From: Oryzias latipes
Lineage: Eukaryota > Chordata > Actinopteri > Beloniformes > Adrianichthyidae
Direction of reading: 5' to 3'
Assembly (NCBI RefSeq): GCF_002234675.1
Contig: NC_019869.2
Location: 11,022,015 to 11,086,014 of the forward strand
Length of the DNA stretch: 64,000 nucleotides
Shown: piece by piece, positions 37,701-48,255 of the stretch
Layout: each line of letters begins with the position of its first letter
How positions within the stretch are numbered: position 1 is the stretch's first letter
The notes under the pieces: model-generated
What the model was told of the DNA's origin: nothing
Databases searched by the model: none
What the model saw: only the letters and a program-made list of their open reading frames with translations
Made by a program: the position numbers and the translations under genes

Positions 37701-40700
37701 TTTCCTCAAAGTGCTACATAAGGCAAAAGAGAGATCCAACTGAACTTTGTTAGTGACTATTGTTTTAATCCTATCCATACCAAACTTTAGTAATCCAATT
37801 CAGTCCAAGTCAATACAATATAGACAGTTTGTCTTAATTATATACAAATGGTTTAAGTAAGTGACCAAAAGATTACACTGAAGGGTTTTTGGTGTAATTC
37901 TATTATCAAGAAAGCAAAAGATGACAGAGGAGAGAGTAAAAACTCCAGAGCAAAAGCACCAGTTTCAACTGGACTTTTCACTAATTAAAGCATGTAAACC
38001 AAGAATAATGAGTAACATAAAAGGTTAGCATTTGCAGTTGGGAAAAAAAACACAATCCAAAGTGCTAATACAAAAAAAAGGACAAAATATTCTGATATAT
38101 CTGATTCCGAAAGGAGATTTATTTTGGAAAACTACTCAACGCTCTTCACCACCTTCAACTCATTCTTCAAAAATCAATTGGCTACTTACCTAAATGAAAA
38201 CCCCCAAGCTAGCAAAGTTAACAACAAACAATTGTACGTGGAAAGTCTTTTTTTTTTTCTGCAGAAAAAAGGGAAACAGAAGAAAAACCTTCAACTTCAA
38301 GAAATTTGCATTTAACAGACAAAAACCAGGAGTCTTTACTCCAAATATGGATTTATTGCCACAGTTGAACCCACAAACCCTAATAATAATTATTATTTTA
38401 TTTTTTTTGTATTTATCCGTTGGACAAAGCTGCAGTTGGCGTCTGATTTTTTTAGCTTCTACTTTGACATTTATAGGTTGAGGAAAAATCCTATTTTAAT
38501 GGCTAAGTTTAGACCACTACAGATATAAGAGGATGAACATAAACTCCCTCCCCCCTGAAAAGTTTAGCAGAATTGGATGCTTAAAAAAAACATTGGATGC
38601 CCACTTTTGCCTCGTGCAGGCCGGTCTGTGACAATATTGCCCATTAAACCTGTCCGGGGCCTGAAAAATGTTGGAGACAACTGTTGTAGAGGGGACTTTA
38701 AAGTTTTTCTATGATTGTCAGAGAAATAGCACGTACAGCTGGCTTTCTTCCGAATGTTTGTAATTTCTTAAATATGTTTGTTACAGGTTTCCTCCCCTCC
38801 TCTGCTTAAGTGAGCAGATGTAATGATACAATGGTTCCATGGGGTTTGGTACTTTTGGCACATAGTCCATCAAAGAAAGACCTAAAATATTAGAGGCTCC
38901 TCTCACCAAATCAAACCAAGAAAAAATGAGTTCACTGCTTTAAATGTCAATAAATTTGGTCTAGAAATAAAATTCTTTTATTTGTTAAAGGTGTAGCTGA
39001 TTGTTTTTGGATAAAAATGTGTCATAGTAATGGATATTGTTAACGGACTAAGCATTCCTGCTATTCTTTCAATGCTTTCATAGGTGATTGTGTATACACA
39101 CATGAAAAACACAAACAGGTGCCCGGTTGTTCTTTTGATGCTCCTCCTGCTGCTTCCTGGCACCTGTCACCGTGGAGACGCTTGATTGCATCATCATCGC
39201 TTGTCAGGAGTAAACGGCATGCTGAAGCTCAGAAACCATCTCTCCATCCTTTTATCTACCTTCTTCTGCAATGACTGTCCCCCCACCCCTCTTTGTTTTT
39301 CTTTTGTCCTAGTCACCCCCCCCCCCCCCGTCACCCTTTACTTTGCCTTTTATCTCCCCATCATTGGCAACCCTTTCATCAAATACCATACAAATAAAAG
39401 TGTGTCTGGGGGGGGGCTACGGTGGATCTACTGTTTCAAATCTAGCTGTGAACGTCTGTCACGCTTCATAGCACTAGATATTAGCACGGCCTTCTCGCTG
39501 ACCTCGATCAGAATCTGAGGAGGTGTATCTAAATTTGCCTTTTATGATGGGGCTTTTCAAAGGGAGAGGAAGGAAATTCAGAGCTTTTTCTCCATCTAAT
39601 ACTTTTTTTTTTGAGGCCCTGGTGAAAGCCTGCTTGCCTTAAATGGAAAATTCCCTCCCCATCAGATTTGACACTTTGTCTCCACAGTGATCATTCTGGG
39701 TGAACAAGTCCTCGTGAACATGAACATGTCTGCCAAACTCATTACTGCCAAGCGTCCTTCTGACTGCAGCCGTACAGGTTGATTCGGTTAAGCATCTGTG
39801 CTCATTCTGAACTGCAACAAAAAGCTCAAAGAAATAATCCTTCTCCAACTGAAGAGTGCCGTCTTTTAAAAAAAATGTCCTGCTTCTCCAAACCACAATT
39901 GATGTGAACAAAAGAAAAATGGAACGGCTTAACTGATGATTCACTCCGCTTCTTTTCTGTGTCTCCTATTACAGTTTAGAGAAAAAGCAATGGAGATGGT
40001 CCAGAAGTCGCTTGGAGACGGACATCTGTGTCGCGGGTCAACAAGCTGCAGACCCGGAGGCGATCCAAAGTTATGTGAAGAGGGTGAGTCAGAGGGCAGG
40101 GCTCAATGTCTCACAAAAAAGAAACAACATTTTGTTTCCTAGTGGAATTTACATTTTTGCTACATTATTGCTAATAACTGTGACTCCTGAAGATTTATAG
40201 TCTCGCTCCAATCATCTTTTAATCTATTTTAAAAGTATTCTTAGTAATCTTTTAATTAGGATTATGTCGTTTTTAGCCAAAATAAAAAGAATCTTTCATT
40301 TTCTTGGACATATTTTTTGCAGAGCGGCGTTAGTCATTAGAAATTCGCCTCTGAGTTGTGGGCGGGACCATTGGCGCGGAGCAACACCCTCCTTCCATTG
40401 CCCATAAACAATCTCTCTCGCTAGGTTACAACCCCTCACAACCCCAACCTAACTTTAGTGGTGCCACAAAAAATGGCGAGCAATATTTGAGCTATCCAGA
40501 CGTACAGTTCTGAGACAGATGCCGGCGAGGACGAGGAAAAACAAAGACGTACTTGGATCTACTGTTTTTGTCTGTAAGTGGATTCATCTGAATGAAGTGA
40601 AGCCTACCCAATGAATTTTCTTCATCACAAATACGCTCTTTTCAAACAGTATTTTTTCATCTCCTCCTGTTTCACAAAAATTGAAAAAAAGAAATACTCA

Positions 40701-43700
40701 AAAACGCATTTTAATGTTAATTTTATTTTTATGTCGTCCACTATGAGAAAAATGAACACATTTCATCAGAGTGAGTCTTTAAAAAAAACCTACAAAAAAA
40801 AAAAAATCACAAATGAGTTTGACTACAATGCGTTGACATTATTATGGCACCATAGCAGAAGGCTGTAAGAAATTCAAATGATGTCATGTTTACAATAGTG
40901 GTGACAGATTTTAAAACAAAATTATTTTAATGTAATTAAAGAAAGGTAGCTTTAAGGATCTTAATACTTTTTTAGTCACTCTGTGTTTTCAGATCAATCC
41001 AGGTTTGTAGAAAATATATTTTTTAAGTCTGTACCAATTGGCCAACTTTATTGGTGCCATTACATTTTTAGGATTTAACATAAAATTGCTAAACATTTTT
41101 TAAGACTTGAGAAATATCAAATAGAAAACCAAAGTAGATGTGAGTTGAGAATAAATAACAAATGATAGCTAAAAGAAGTTTGGTTAACGGTAATGAGAGG
41201 TAATCTGGAGTTTCCTTGCCGTCGGGAGCATCACCACTGACATTTATCTTCTGTTAAACTCACTTTCATTCTCTCCGCTCATGAATTAGCCAACAGTCCT
41301 ACACTGGGAAATGAAAATGTGCTCTATTGAATTGATTTGCATCTGAACACCCAGAGAGCACAAAGGAAAACCTGATTGGATGGAAATGCACATCACTGAG
41401 CATAACCTGATAGGCTCCAGCAGCGTGACATGAATAACCAATCAGACCTCGAGGTGCCAGAGCGAGTTGGAGATAAGGAGCTGAAAGCTACATACAGACT
41501 GACAGGACTGGATCTGTGTTCAGTTCTGAAATTCCACATTTTTTACAAGTTGGTCCACAGCCGTTCTGGACACTGCGATCAGATTAAAGTGTGTGTTTGT
41601 TGGTAATAGGAGGGGGGCTTTAAACATGCCAATATGCCTGTTTCTTTGAGTGAAGTGTCAGAAATGGAGGGTAACGGGAGACGATGTGTCTCATTATGGT
41701 TGTGGGCTTGGTTAAGATCTGATTTCTCCGCCATCGAGCCATTCTGAAAACTGTCAGCCCAAATATCAGCTGACAATTAAGCACTGGAGCTTGGAGGAGG
41801 GGGGGCTGGGAGCAGTACACACGCTGACACACGTGCACACATGAATGTGTTAAGATAATGAGGTCCCTTTGTCATTTGAATATTTGATCTTTGCAGATGA
41901 TTAGGTAGGGTGTTATTCTGCACAGTATCCATTCTGCGTCTGTCAGCCTTTGTTTGTGTGTAAATTAGGCTTTGTTTGTACAACTATTGTAGAGACTGAG
42001 CATATTTATGAAAGACATCCTTTATATGTCACTCACATATGAGGCAGCGATGGATGATAAGACTTTTTGTCTTGCAGATCCAGGATGTAGCGGAACAGGG
42101 GGTGACATTTGTGGGATTTCTCCAGCAGCCAGGTGGAGGACTATACATCTCAGGACACTGGGAACCCGAGGAGCTGTCGTCCTTACATTCAAGCCCCTCC
42201 CCTATACATCGACACCCTTTTAGCTCCAACGCCAGCCCAACGGATCCTGACGAAACACACCCAAATGGAATAGATGCCGATTTTTCCTGCTGTGAGTCTG
42301 AAAACTTAGATCCTGACGCTCTAAAACTCAACAAACAAGACCAGAACACTTTGGTTCCAAGAGAGCAAACCTTTTTTAAATACACTCACGTTTTAGAGCT
42401 AAACAAAGAAGATTCCAACAAACATGTCCAAAGTGAACCAGATTCAGGCTCACTGAAAGACAATGATGGGTTAAGTCTGCCGGAAAAAACTGTAACTTTA
42501 AGGCAGCAGGAATGGCAGCGGTCAGAAGGCAAACAAAACCTTCCTGAAGCCACAGAAACATATTTGAACTTTTCCAATGAAAGACAACGAAGGTGTTCAA
42601 GCTCAGATAGCTGGGTGAGCTCTCCTGAACTGGATCGCAGCCGAGACAGAAAATCGATGAATGCAGATGGGCAAAGCAGTGTGACGACGCACAACAACAA
42701 CAACCACATCAGGATGAAGAGTTCTCACAGAGACAAAAGTGCAAATTCCCCACAGCCACAGAACAGTAAGTATGGAAGTCCTGTTTTCCCTTTGTTTCAT
42801 GATCCTCGTAAATGCTCCTGCTCATTTCTGTGTGTGCAGGAATGCAGCTGTTTGCACTGTACAACCACTCGGAGAAACTAAACTCCTCTCTGAGGTTCTA
42901 TGCTCTCCGAGTGCCACTCAGAGTGCAGAAGGATGCAGGGCTAATCACAGAAGTGGACGCCAACTGGCTCGACCACATGACTCAGCATTTTTCCAGTGGA
43001 GCACGCCTCATCGATGGGTTCTTTCACCTCCCGGATGATAATGGTTTGTTTTTAATTTGCTGCATTATGCTAAAAAAAAAAACATGCTTTATTTTCTGCA
43101 GTTTCAGACATTTCCATAATGTGTTTTTTTTTTTTTTTACCAGAAAAAAGATCATAATATTAAAATTCTAATGAGGTTAACCATGGGTGATAACCAGTGG
43201 CGGACTTAGCAGTTTGGGGGCCCCGGGAAAGCAGTAATATGGGGCCCTCTGCAGCAGTTTTTTTAATCCTTAGCTAGGGTAAGATAACTTTTTCACTGGT
43301 TCAGTTTTAGACAGCATCAATGTGAAGGATCCAAATGTTTTGATTGGCGTCTAAAAACTGAAATCACATTTAAATATTAAGCAAATGTATTTAATATAGA
43401 TTAATTTTACATGGAAAAAAATATCTATTGAATGAACTAACTCTCTTTGTAGTAAGAACAAATCAGAGTTTTCTGTCTTTTCTTTAATTTGTCAGTTTTT
43501 ACTGAGGAAGGCAAAAAAAACGTAAACAACAGAACAAAACACTACACTATGGAGTGGCGTCAGTAATAAAATTTCTCAAAAAGGACCATTTTCTGCACCT
43601 CAGTTTGCCTTTTCTTTCTTATTCTTGATTTTTTTATCTTCATTCTAAGTTCCTTTAATTCTGTTGTTCTTTTTCCTGTTTTCCTGTTTTCCTGCTCAAT

Positions 43701-46700
43701 GGTTTTATTAAGGATTAACCTAAATTGTTAGAATTTTGTGTGAGGTGGTTTTCCTTTGTTTTCTTTCCATTAATTGCATAAACAGTAAAATGATAATGAT
43801 CATTTTCACTAACGTTCGGAAAACTATGCTTCATCTCACCCTCTTTTTCTTTTTAAGTCTCTTTAATTCTCCCTGCTTGCTGTTGATGGAAAAGTCCATT
43901 TCTGCAGAGGAACGGGGGAGAACAAAACACTTTCACATGCGCAGTCTTTTGCCCTTTCAGTGATTTGGGTTTGTAGGATTAAATATAAAAAATGTCTAAA
44001 ATCATTTCCATGGCCATGCATGGAAATGATTTTAGACCATTTTTAAACTTTCCAGTCCAAGCAATTCTTTGCCTATTAGTCAGTCCACCGCATGACAATA
44101 ACTAGTTGTTTAAAAAAAATTTGCGTACTTGTTGGATGCAGTTCCACACAACTTTTTAGATTTCTAAAGATGCCCAAGAAGTGTGTTTCAGACGATGAAG
44201 GATAGAGGTTGCTTCTTGTTTCTGATGCTTAGTACATATCAGACATGTGGTAAAGAATGCGCTGATGTGTTTTTAGCATGTGGTGTTCACGCTGAACTGT
44301 CGCTACCCAATCTTAGCTCACCTACAGTTGGAAAAGACTTGGTGCGAATTGTCAAAGCAGCACAAATCTCGTGAATCATGCTTCAGGTTTACTTTTCCAA
44401 TATATAAAAACATGGTGTCATATAATTCGAGCCGGACACGAACCGCAATTATTAATGTTTCTTTTGTGATCAACGTCCAAACGGTTGGCACTTCCGTGAA
44501 TAAAAGATGCGCTACCCATACGTCACTACCAAAGCTAAGTCCCCAATTGGTCAAAGTTTAACTGGTTTAACTTTCAAAGTAAATTCAATGGCAGTGCATT
44601 TTGAACGGACTTACAAACGGGCGTGGCGACGTGTGAATGCAGAAGTAGTTTTCATTAGAAGTGGTCTCTTGAACGCTTCTTGTCAAGGGCGATTGGAACA
44701 TAGCAGAAAAGATAGTTTCACTGGAGAGCAGTGGATGCGGTTTATTTCTTACTTGGATAGAAATGTGCCTGTTGAAGTTTTGTTTGAACGTCTTCTTGAA
44801 GGACAGCTTGATAGACAAAAAATCTATATGACTAATAATAGATATAGTGCTGCTTCTTAAGCCAAGTAGTTAAAATCACCTAAATGATCAGGAGTTGGTC
44901 AAAAAAAAAAGGTGAGCATGAGTGTCTTATCTGCAAATACAGAACGGTACAAAACCTACACACAGCGGTGTGCAATTTGTGGTGTTTTGTAGTTCTGCAT
45001 TTCCTTTAGACCTGGTATACAGACGTCCAGGAAACCATGCTTTCTCTGTATTGCGGTACTTTTCTTATATAAAAACAGGTTTTGTTGTGGAATAACAATT
45101 TTTTGTATCTGTACTTGCAGTTTTTGCAAAGATGGATTAGTTTCACTTGAAAATCAAGAACCCTGCTATGATGTTTACACATTTGCCCTGTCTGTGCATG
45201 CTTCTCTGCATTCATGAGATGCTGGTGCCCTTAAAGCCCTCTCACCATGATGCAGTAACTCATTAAAGTGTTCAACTTTGTTTTCTCTTCTTGTTTACCT
45301 GACCTCAATCTGAGAGGCTTTTTATCAATCAAAAGTTTTAAAAAAAGAGAAGGAGAGAGGATAAATATTTCTCTTTACTGAAGCGATGCAAAGATTATTT
45401 CTGGTGTAGTTATTTTTGTTAAAGACTAGACAGGTTTAATACAGCAGGCAATTTAAATCAAAGCCACGTGGTACCAACACCCACACCTCCCTGATTTAAC
45501 AATGCATGGTGGTGACGTGTTTTTTATTGCTGATGATTGATCACTGCAGCTGGAAAGTAAAAGCTTTTAACCACCTGGCTCCAACCTGAGAGTTTCCACA
45601 AGCTGAGTAGCAGCAGGGTTTAACAAGATGGGAAAAGCTTTTCAAATGGTGCAGATCCCTGCCTCCCTGCTGCGTAATCCATGATATGCATGGTGTCATA
45701 AGCCAAAAGTCCACAGCTTATGCCGCACCAAGTCACCGTGCAGCCATCCACGGAATAAAGCAGACTTAATCCACAGGGAACTTGGACCAGTAGTGAGATA
45801 TATTTATATTTGCTGCTCTGTATCACACGCATCCTCCGGTGTTTCTGACTGCTTCACTGACTTTGTCTCTGCAGATAATGGAGTTTCCTCTGTGGACAGT
45901 GTCTTCATCTTCCAGAGGTCTGCAGAGGAGACCTCGGGTGTCAGCTACGATGCCATCGTGGTTGAGCAGTGGACTCTTGTTGATGTGGGTTGTTAATGGA
46001 CCGGGAGGAATACTGCAGACCTGTTCCCTATGTATTGATCACACTCTTTTCTGTGTCCACTCTCCAGGGTGTTGTGGTGAAGACCGACTACATTCCACTG
46101 CTCCAGTCTTTGGCTCTGTATGGATGGAGACTGATGTGCGTGTTACCCACACCTATTGTCAAGACAAACAGGTACTGAACTGCCAGTAAAGCTTAGGAGA
46201 ACACTCAAACTGGTCTACAGCTTCTCTAGAAGCTGAACTCAGCAAAGACTAATTACTGCCTTGTTGATTGTGCTGTCGGAGATGTTGCACGGCTCATTCT
46301 TTTTGGGATTAAGCCTGACAGTGAGGTGTGGACTTGCTGGACAGATGGTTCCTGATCTGACATATTGTGATTATGTGCTCATCTCAACATGAAACCGCTT
46401 TTGAAAGCTGTCACCGTTGCGAACAAAAACATCATGACTGATGTCGTGTAACCCGTCACGTTACTAAACTCGAGCAGAGCAGACGCTGGATTTCAATGCA
46501 AGCAGAGATACACAAGCCTCTTAAATTATAACATAGTCCCTGACAGACATGAAAGCTCTCCTCTTTTCTTTGTGCAGCGATGGAAGTTTGTCGACTAAGC
46601 AAATCCTTTTCCTTCAGAGACCCGTTTTGCAGCGCAAGAGAAAAGACTTCAAGGTTTGTCCCCTCGTTTTCCATCTTAGCCACAAAAAAATCTGTCACTT

Positions 46701-47338
46701 GTCTCTGTTGTGCCTTCAGGGCATAGAAGGTGCCATTAAAAAGTTATGTTGCTAAATATGGGAGTTATAGCAAATATAAACCCCTCTCTGAAGTTGTCTA
46801 ATAATAGACAAGTAGTTGGCCTGAAACTGTTCAGGAAAGAGGCATCAATAAACAAGGCTTTGTTGTGATTTGTCAGGTGCCTGCAGAGACAGAAAGACAA
46901 AGACAAGACACAAGGCACCAAACTCTTTCAATCATGTTTGTTTGATTTCAGAAGCTGAACCTCAGGGGTCGCAGCAAGGCAAAGAAAAGCTCTGCTGGAG
47001 AGGCTCTCGACGAGCAGGAAAACAGGTCCCTTGTGATGGAGACTGAGATGGACAGGCTGAGACTTGGCGCCGAAGAGGAGGAAGAAGACGAAGGAAGCGG
47101 GAGCAGAGCGAGCCTTCAGAGACGCGAAGATGTGCAGCATCAAAGGAGCTTCCTGTTTGAGCGCAGGGCTTCGGCTGAAGACCAGGAAGAGGAAACTGAC
47201 ATTGACGAGAGCCCCCTGTCCAAGCTAGAGAAATCAGTTAGATGGACGGATTTCTGTCAGAAATGTGATGGAGGGGTGAAAGAGGAGGTGAGAGTGGAGG
47301 AGAGGATTAAACAGCAGCTATTTTCAGGGGTTTGTTAA
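25784..47338 (+). CDS. rftn1: rftn1: raftlin, lipid-raft scaffold protein, 9 coding exons, 669 aa
   Basis: Coding exons: 25784-25931, 36948-37131, 39975-40083, 42078-42765, 42840-43043, 45875-45984, 46068-46171, 46578-46653, 46952-47338 (stop TAA). All borders are GT-AG and phases match. The product starts MGC: Gly2 and Cys3 fit the N-myristoylation and palmitoylation known for human raftlin, placing it on the inner plasma membrane. Conserved blocks are PGNIYSTLRRPQVETKV, QGFVLVAVHPFVHP (exon 3), IQDVAEQGVTFVGFLQQ (exon 5 start), DANWLDHMTQHFSSG (exon 6), YDAIVVEQWTLVD, and DGSLSTKQILFLQRPVL (exon 9). Human raftlin is 578 aa from memory; the extra length is mostly the long polar exon 5 insert (about residues 170-376). 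The C-terminus is acidic (EEEEEDEGSG). Raftlin is linked to raft integrity and B-cell and Toll-like receptor signalling. Placement between dazl and oxnad1 favours rftn1 over rftn2. Exon 4 is the least conserved. Confidence 0.93.
28212..28850 (+). CDS. Orphan ORF of 212 codons inside rftn1 intron 2
   Basis: The ORF is open from ATG (28212) to TAG (28848-28850), and the same frame stays open about 58 codons further upstream. The start context has A at -3 and G at +4 (ACAATGG), a good Kozak match. The product begins MAVSGKFNQIVGS, is basic and Ser/Lys-rich, and has one moderately hydrophobic stretch (CVVTLYVSYLTRILMG). I recognise no domain. It could be a lineage-specific gene, an old repeat ORF or a chance opening; no promoter or poly(A) pairing is evident. 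The function is unknown. Confidence 0.2.
   Translation: MAVSGKFNQIVGSANQPLCSYHKRLQGRKLCLCVALDVKIQKASYFQVQPCGLDTATRRRKVLTSRLGVCLFGNVKACVVTLYVSYLTRILMGSVSKNANSNVSEGDRRSEKRIDEENQNVFSCFKLIHKFSLFSSKVTAPASPGFAQYHLTGGRSHKSNTVTGSRLKFMSKWQWSGCQAASLQASLVVFGRKLQLAERNLAQEDGGDQNRQ
30268..30720. repeat. Possible MITE-like repeat
   Basis: The segment starts TTTGTCCGAATTCCTTCACC and contains CACTACATAGTGGACTTTATAG. A related TGTCCGAATTG and CACTATATAG occur near 30645-30700. It resembles a common fish repeat from memory. Terminal repeats are weak. Confidence 0.35.
33480..34260. repeat. GC-rich low-complexity core, open in several frames
   Basis: This is a Pro/Arg/Gly-coding, C-rich island in otherwise AT-rich DNA. 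The plus strand has overlapping ORFs of 258 and 210 codons; the minus strand has ORFs of 279, 177 and 153 codons. Simultaneous openness in many frames follows from few A/T-rich stop codons, not from coding selection. Similar proline-rich predicted proteins in fish usually derive from repeats (general knowledge). Confidence 0.5.
34690..34891. mobile_element. piggyBac-like 0.2-kb MITE, copy 1
   Basis: The ends are CCCTTGTGCTATC and CACAAGGG. The right flank is TTAA (34892-34895); the left flank is the decayed form CTAT. It matches, in inverse orientation, the copy at 48990-49195. Confidence 0.6.
35842..35870. repeat. (CA)n microsatellite
   Basis: A short pure CA run in rftn1 intron 2. Confidence 0.9.
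36408..36720. repeat. hAT-like element remnant
   Basis: GAGGTCTGCAACCTTTAACT followed by AGAAGAGCCATTTGGG is like the terminal segment of a known vertebrate hAT-type repeat (from memory). A possible opposite-type end lies at about 38620-38690 (CCGGTCTGTGACA...GAAAAATGTTGGAGAC). No target duplication was seen. Confidence 0.35.
40195..40782 (-). repeat. Dispersed inverted-end repeat family, copy C
   Basis: The left end ATAGTCTCGCTCCAATCATC is the inverse of copy A's right end, and the right end is CAGAGTGAGTCTTTA. It lies in rftn1 intron 4, about 110 bp after exon 4 (39975-40083). Confidence 0.6.
43196..43970. repeat. Possible transposon remnant in rftn1 intron 6
   Basis: It starts CCAGTGGCGGACTTAGCAG and GGGGGCCCCGGG, resembling the end of a common fish DNA-transposon repeat. 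The right end is uncertain. Confidence 0.3.
43994..44037. repeat. Perfect 19-bp inverted repeat (hairpin)
   Basis: The arms GTCTAAAATCATTTCCATG (43994-44012) and its exact inverse (44019-44037) are separated by 6 nt (GCCATG). With one bulged base the stem extends through AAAAAT/ATTTTT. It lies in rftn1 intron 6. It is too short for a typical microRNA precursor. Confidence 0.85.
44507..44857 (+). other. Unrecognised 117-codon ORF in rftn1 intron 6
   Basis: The frame runs MRYPYVTTKAK to ...NNRYSAAS and is flanked by sequence with a repeat-like look. No domain is recognised. It may be a decayed transposon ORF or chance. Confidence 0.15.
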
Positions 47339-48255
47339 CAGTTTTGGCACATAGCCTGAAGTGAGGGTTAAAAACCTGAATAGCATAAAGAAGAAAAAAG
47401 CCTTTTAGCGCATCTGGTCTCTGCTTTGTCTTTTGTTTTACAGCTTTTCTCTGAAAAATGGAGAACATGTCACAGCTTTCTGTCTACTATTAGATGCACC
47501 TTCAAACAACATTAGACAACATTACATGCCGCTGTAATTAAATATATATATATTTGTGAACCACATATTTTAAAAAAAGTATAACGGCTTTGAAAACACA
47601 TAGAGGCTTCAAGTGGAGGTGGATTAATACAAACATGTCTGGACACGTGTTTTTACTATTCTAACTGCTAATTACAAGATAGTTGAAGTTTTCTGTGGAG
47701 AATTCTGCATTGGAACTGGATCAAACCAGTCTCACACGCTGTTTGTTGCTTTGTTGTGGGTTTTTCTTCCAGTGTTCCTTCATCTGCTAAAGCTAAGAAG
47801 ACTGGGGCTGGTTCCACGGGAGGCCTTTCTGTTTGCAAGCTCCTGCTGTGAAATTGAAAGTGTAAAACTAAAAGCAAAACAAAAACAACAAAGCCATCAA
47901 AACAGTATCGTAAAGAGTGGTCACAGCAACAGTGATACAATGGAGAACTCAGAAATTGTAAATCTCAGAAATCGACTGAGTACTAGAGTCAGACCATCGC
48001 AGCTTCTTGATCAAGTGTTCACCATGAAGAACGCTGTCCAGCACGGACTGTTGTCTGACTTCAAGAGAACATACTGGAGCAAACCGAATAGGAAAGCTGA
48101 GAAAAGAAGAACACATTTGACTAGACTGAAGGCAAAAAGAACTCACAGAAATCAGTCTGTAACAGACTGGAAAAAATATGGCATAAAAATGTGAAATTGC
48201 ATGACAGGAAACATTTTTGGACACACTGGGAATAAAGAATTTCTTGCAGAACTGC
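47339..48255 (+). other. rftn1: rftn1 3' end region with poly(A) signal
   Basis: AATAAA at 48231-48236 is the best poly(A) signal. Acceptor-like sites at about 47443 (TTGTTTTACAG) and 47772 (TTTTTCTTCCAG), and a donor-like GTGAGA at 47288 inside the last coding exon, allow an alternative C-terminus. A frame at 47751-48194 stays open for 147 codons. The simplest reading is the stop at 47336-47338 with a long 3' UTR. Confidence 0.45.
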
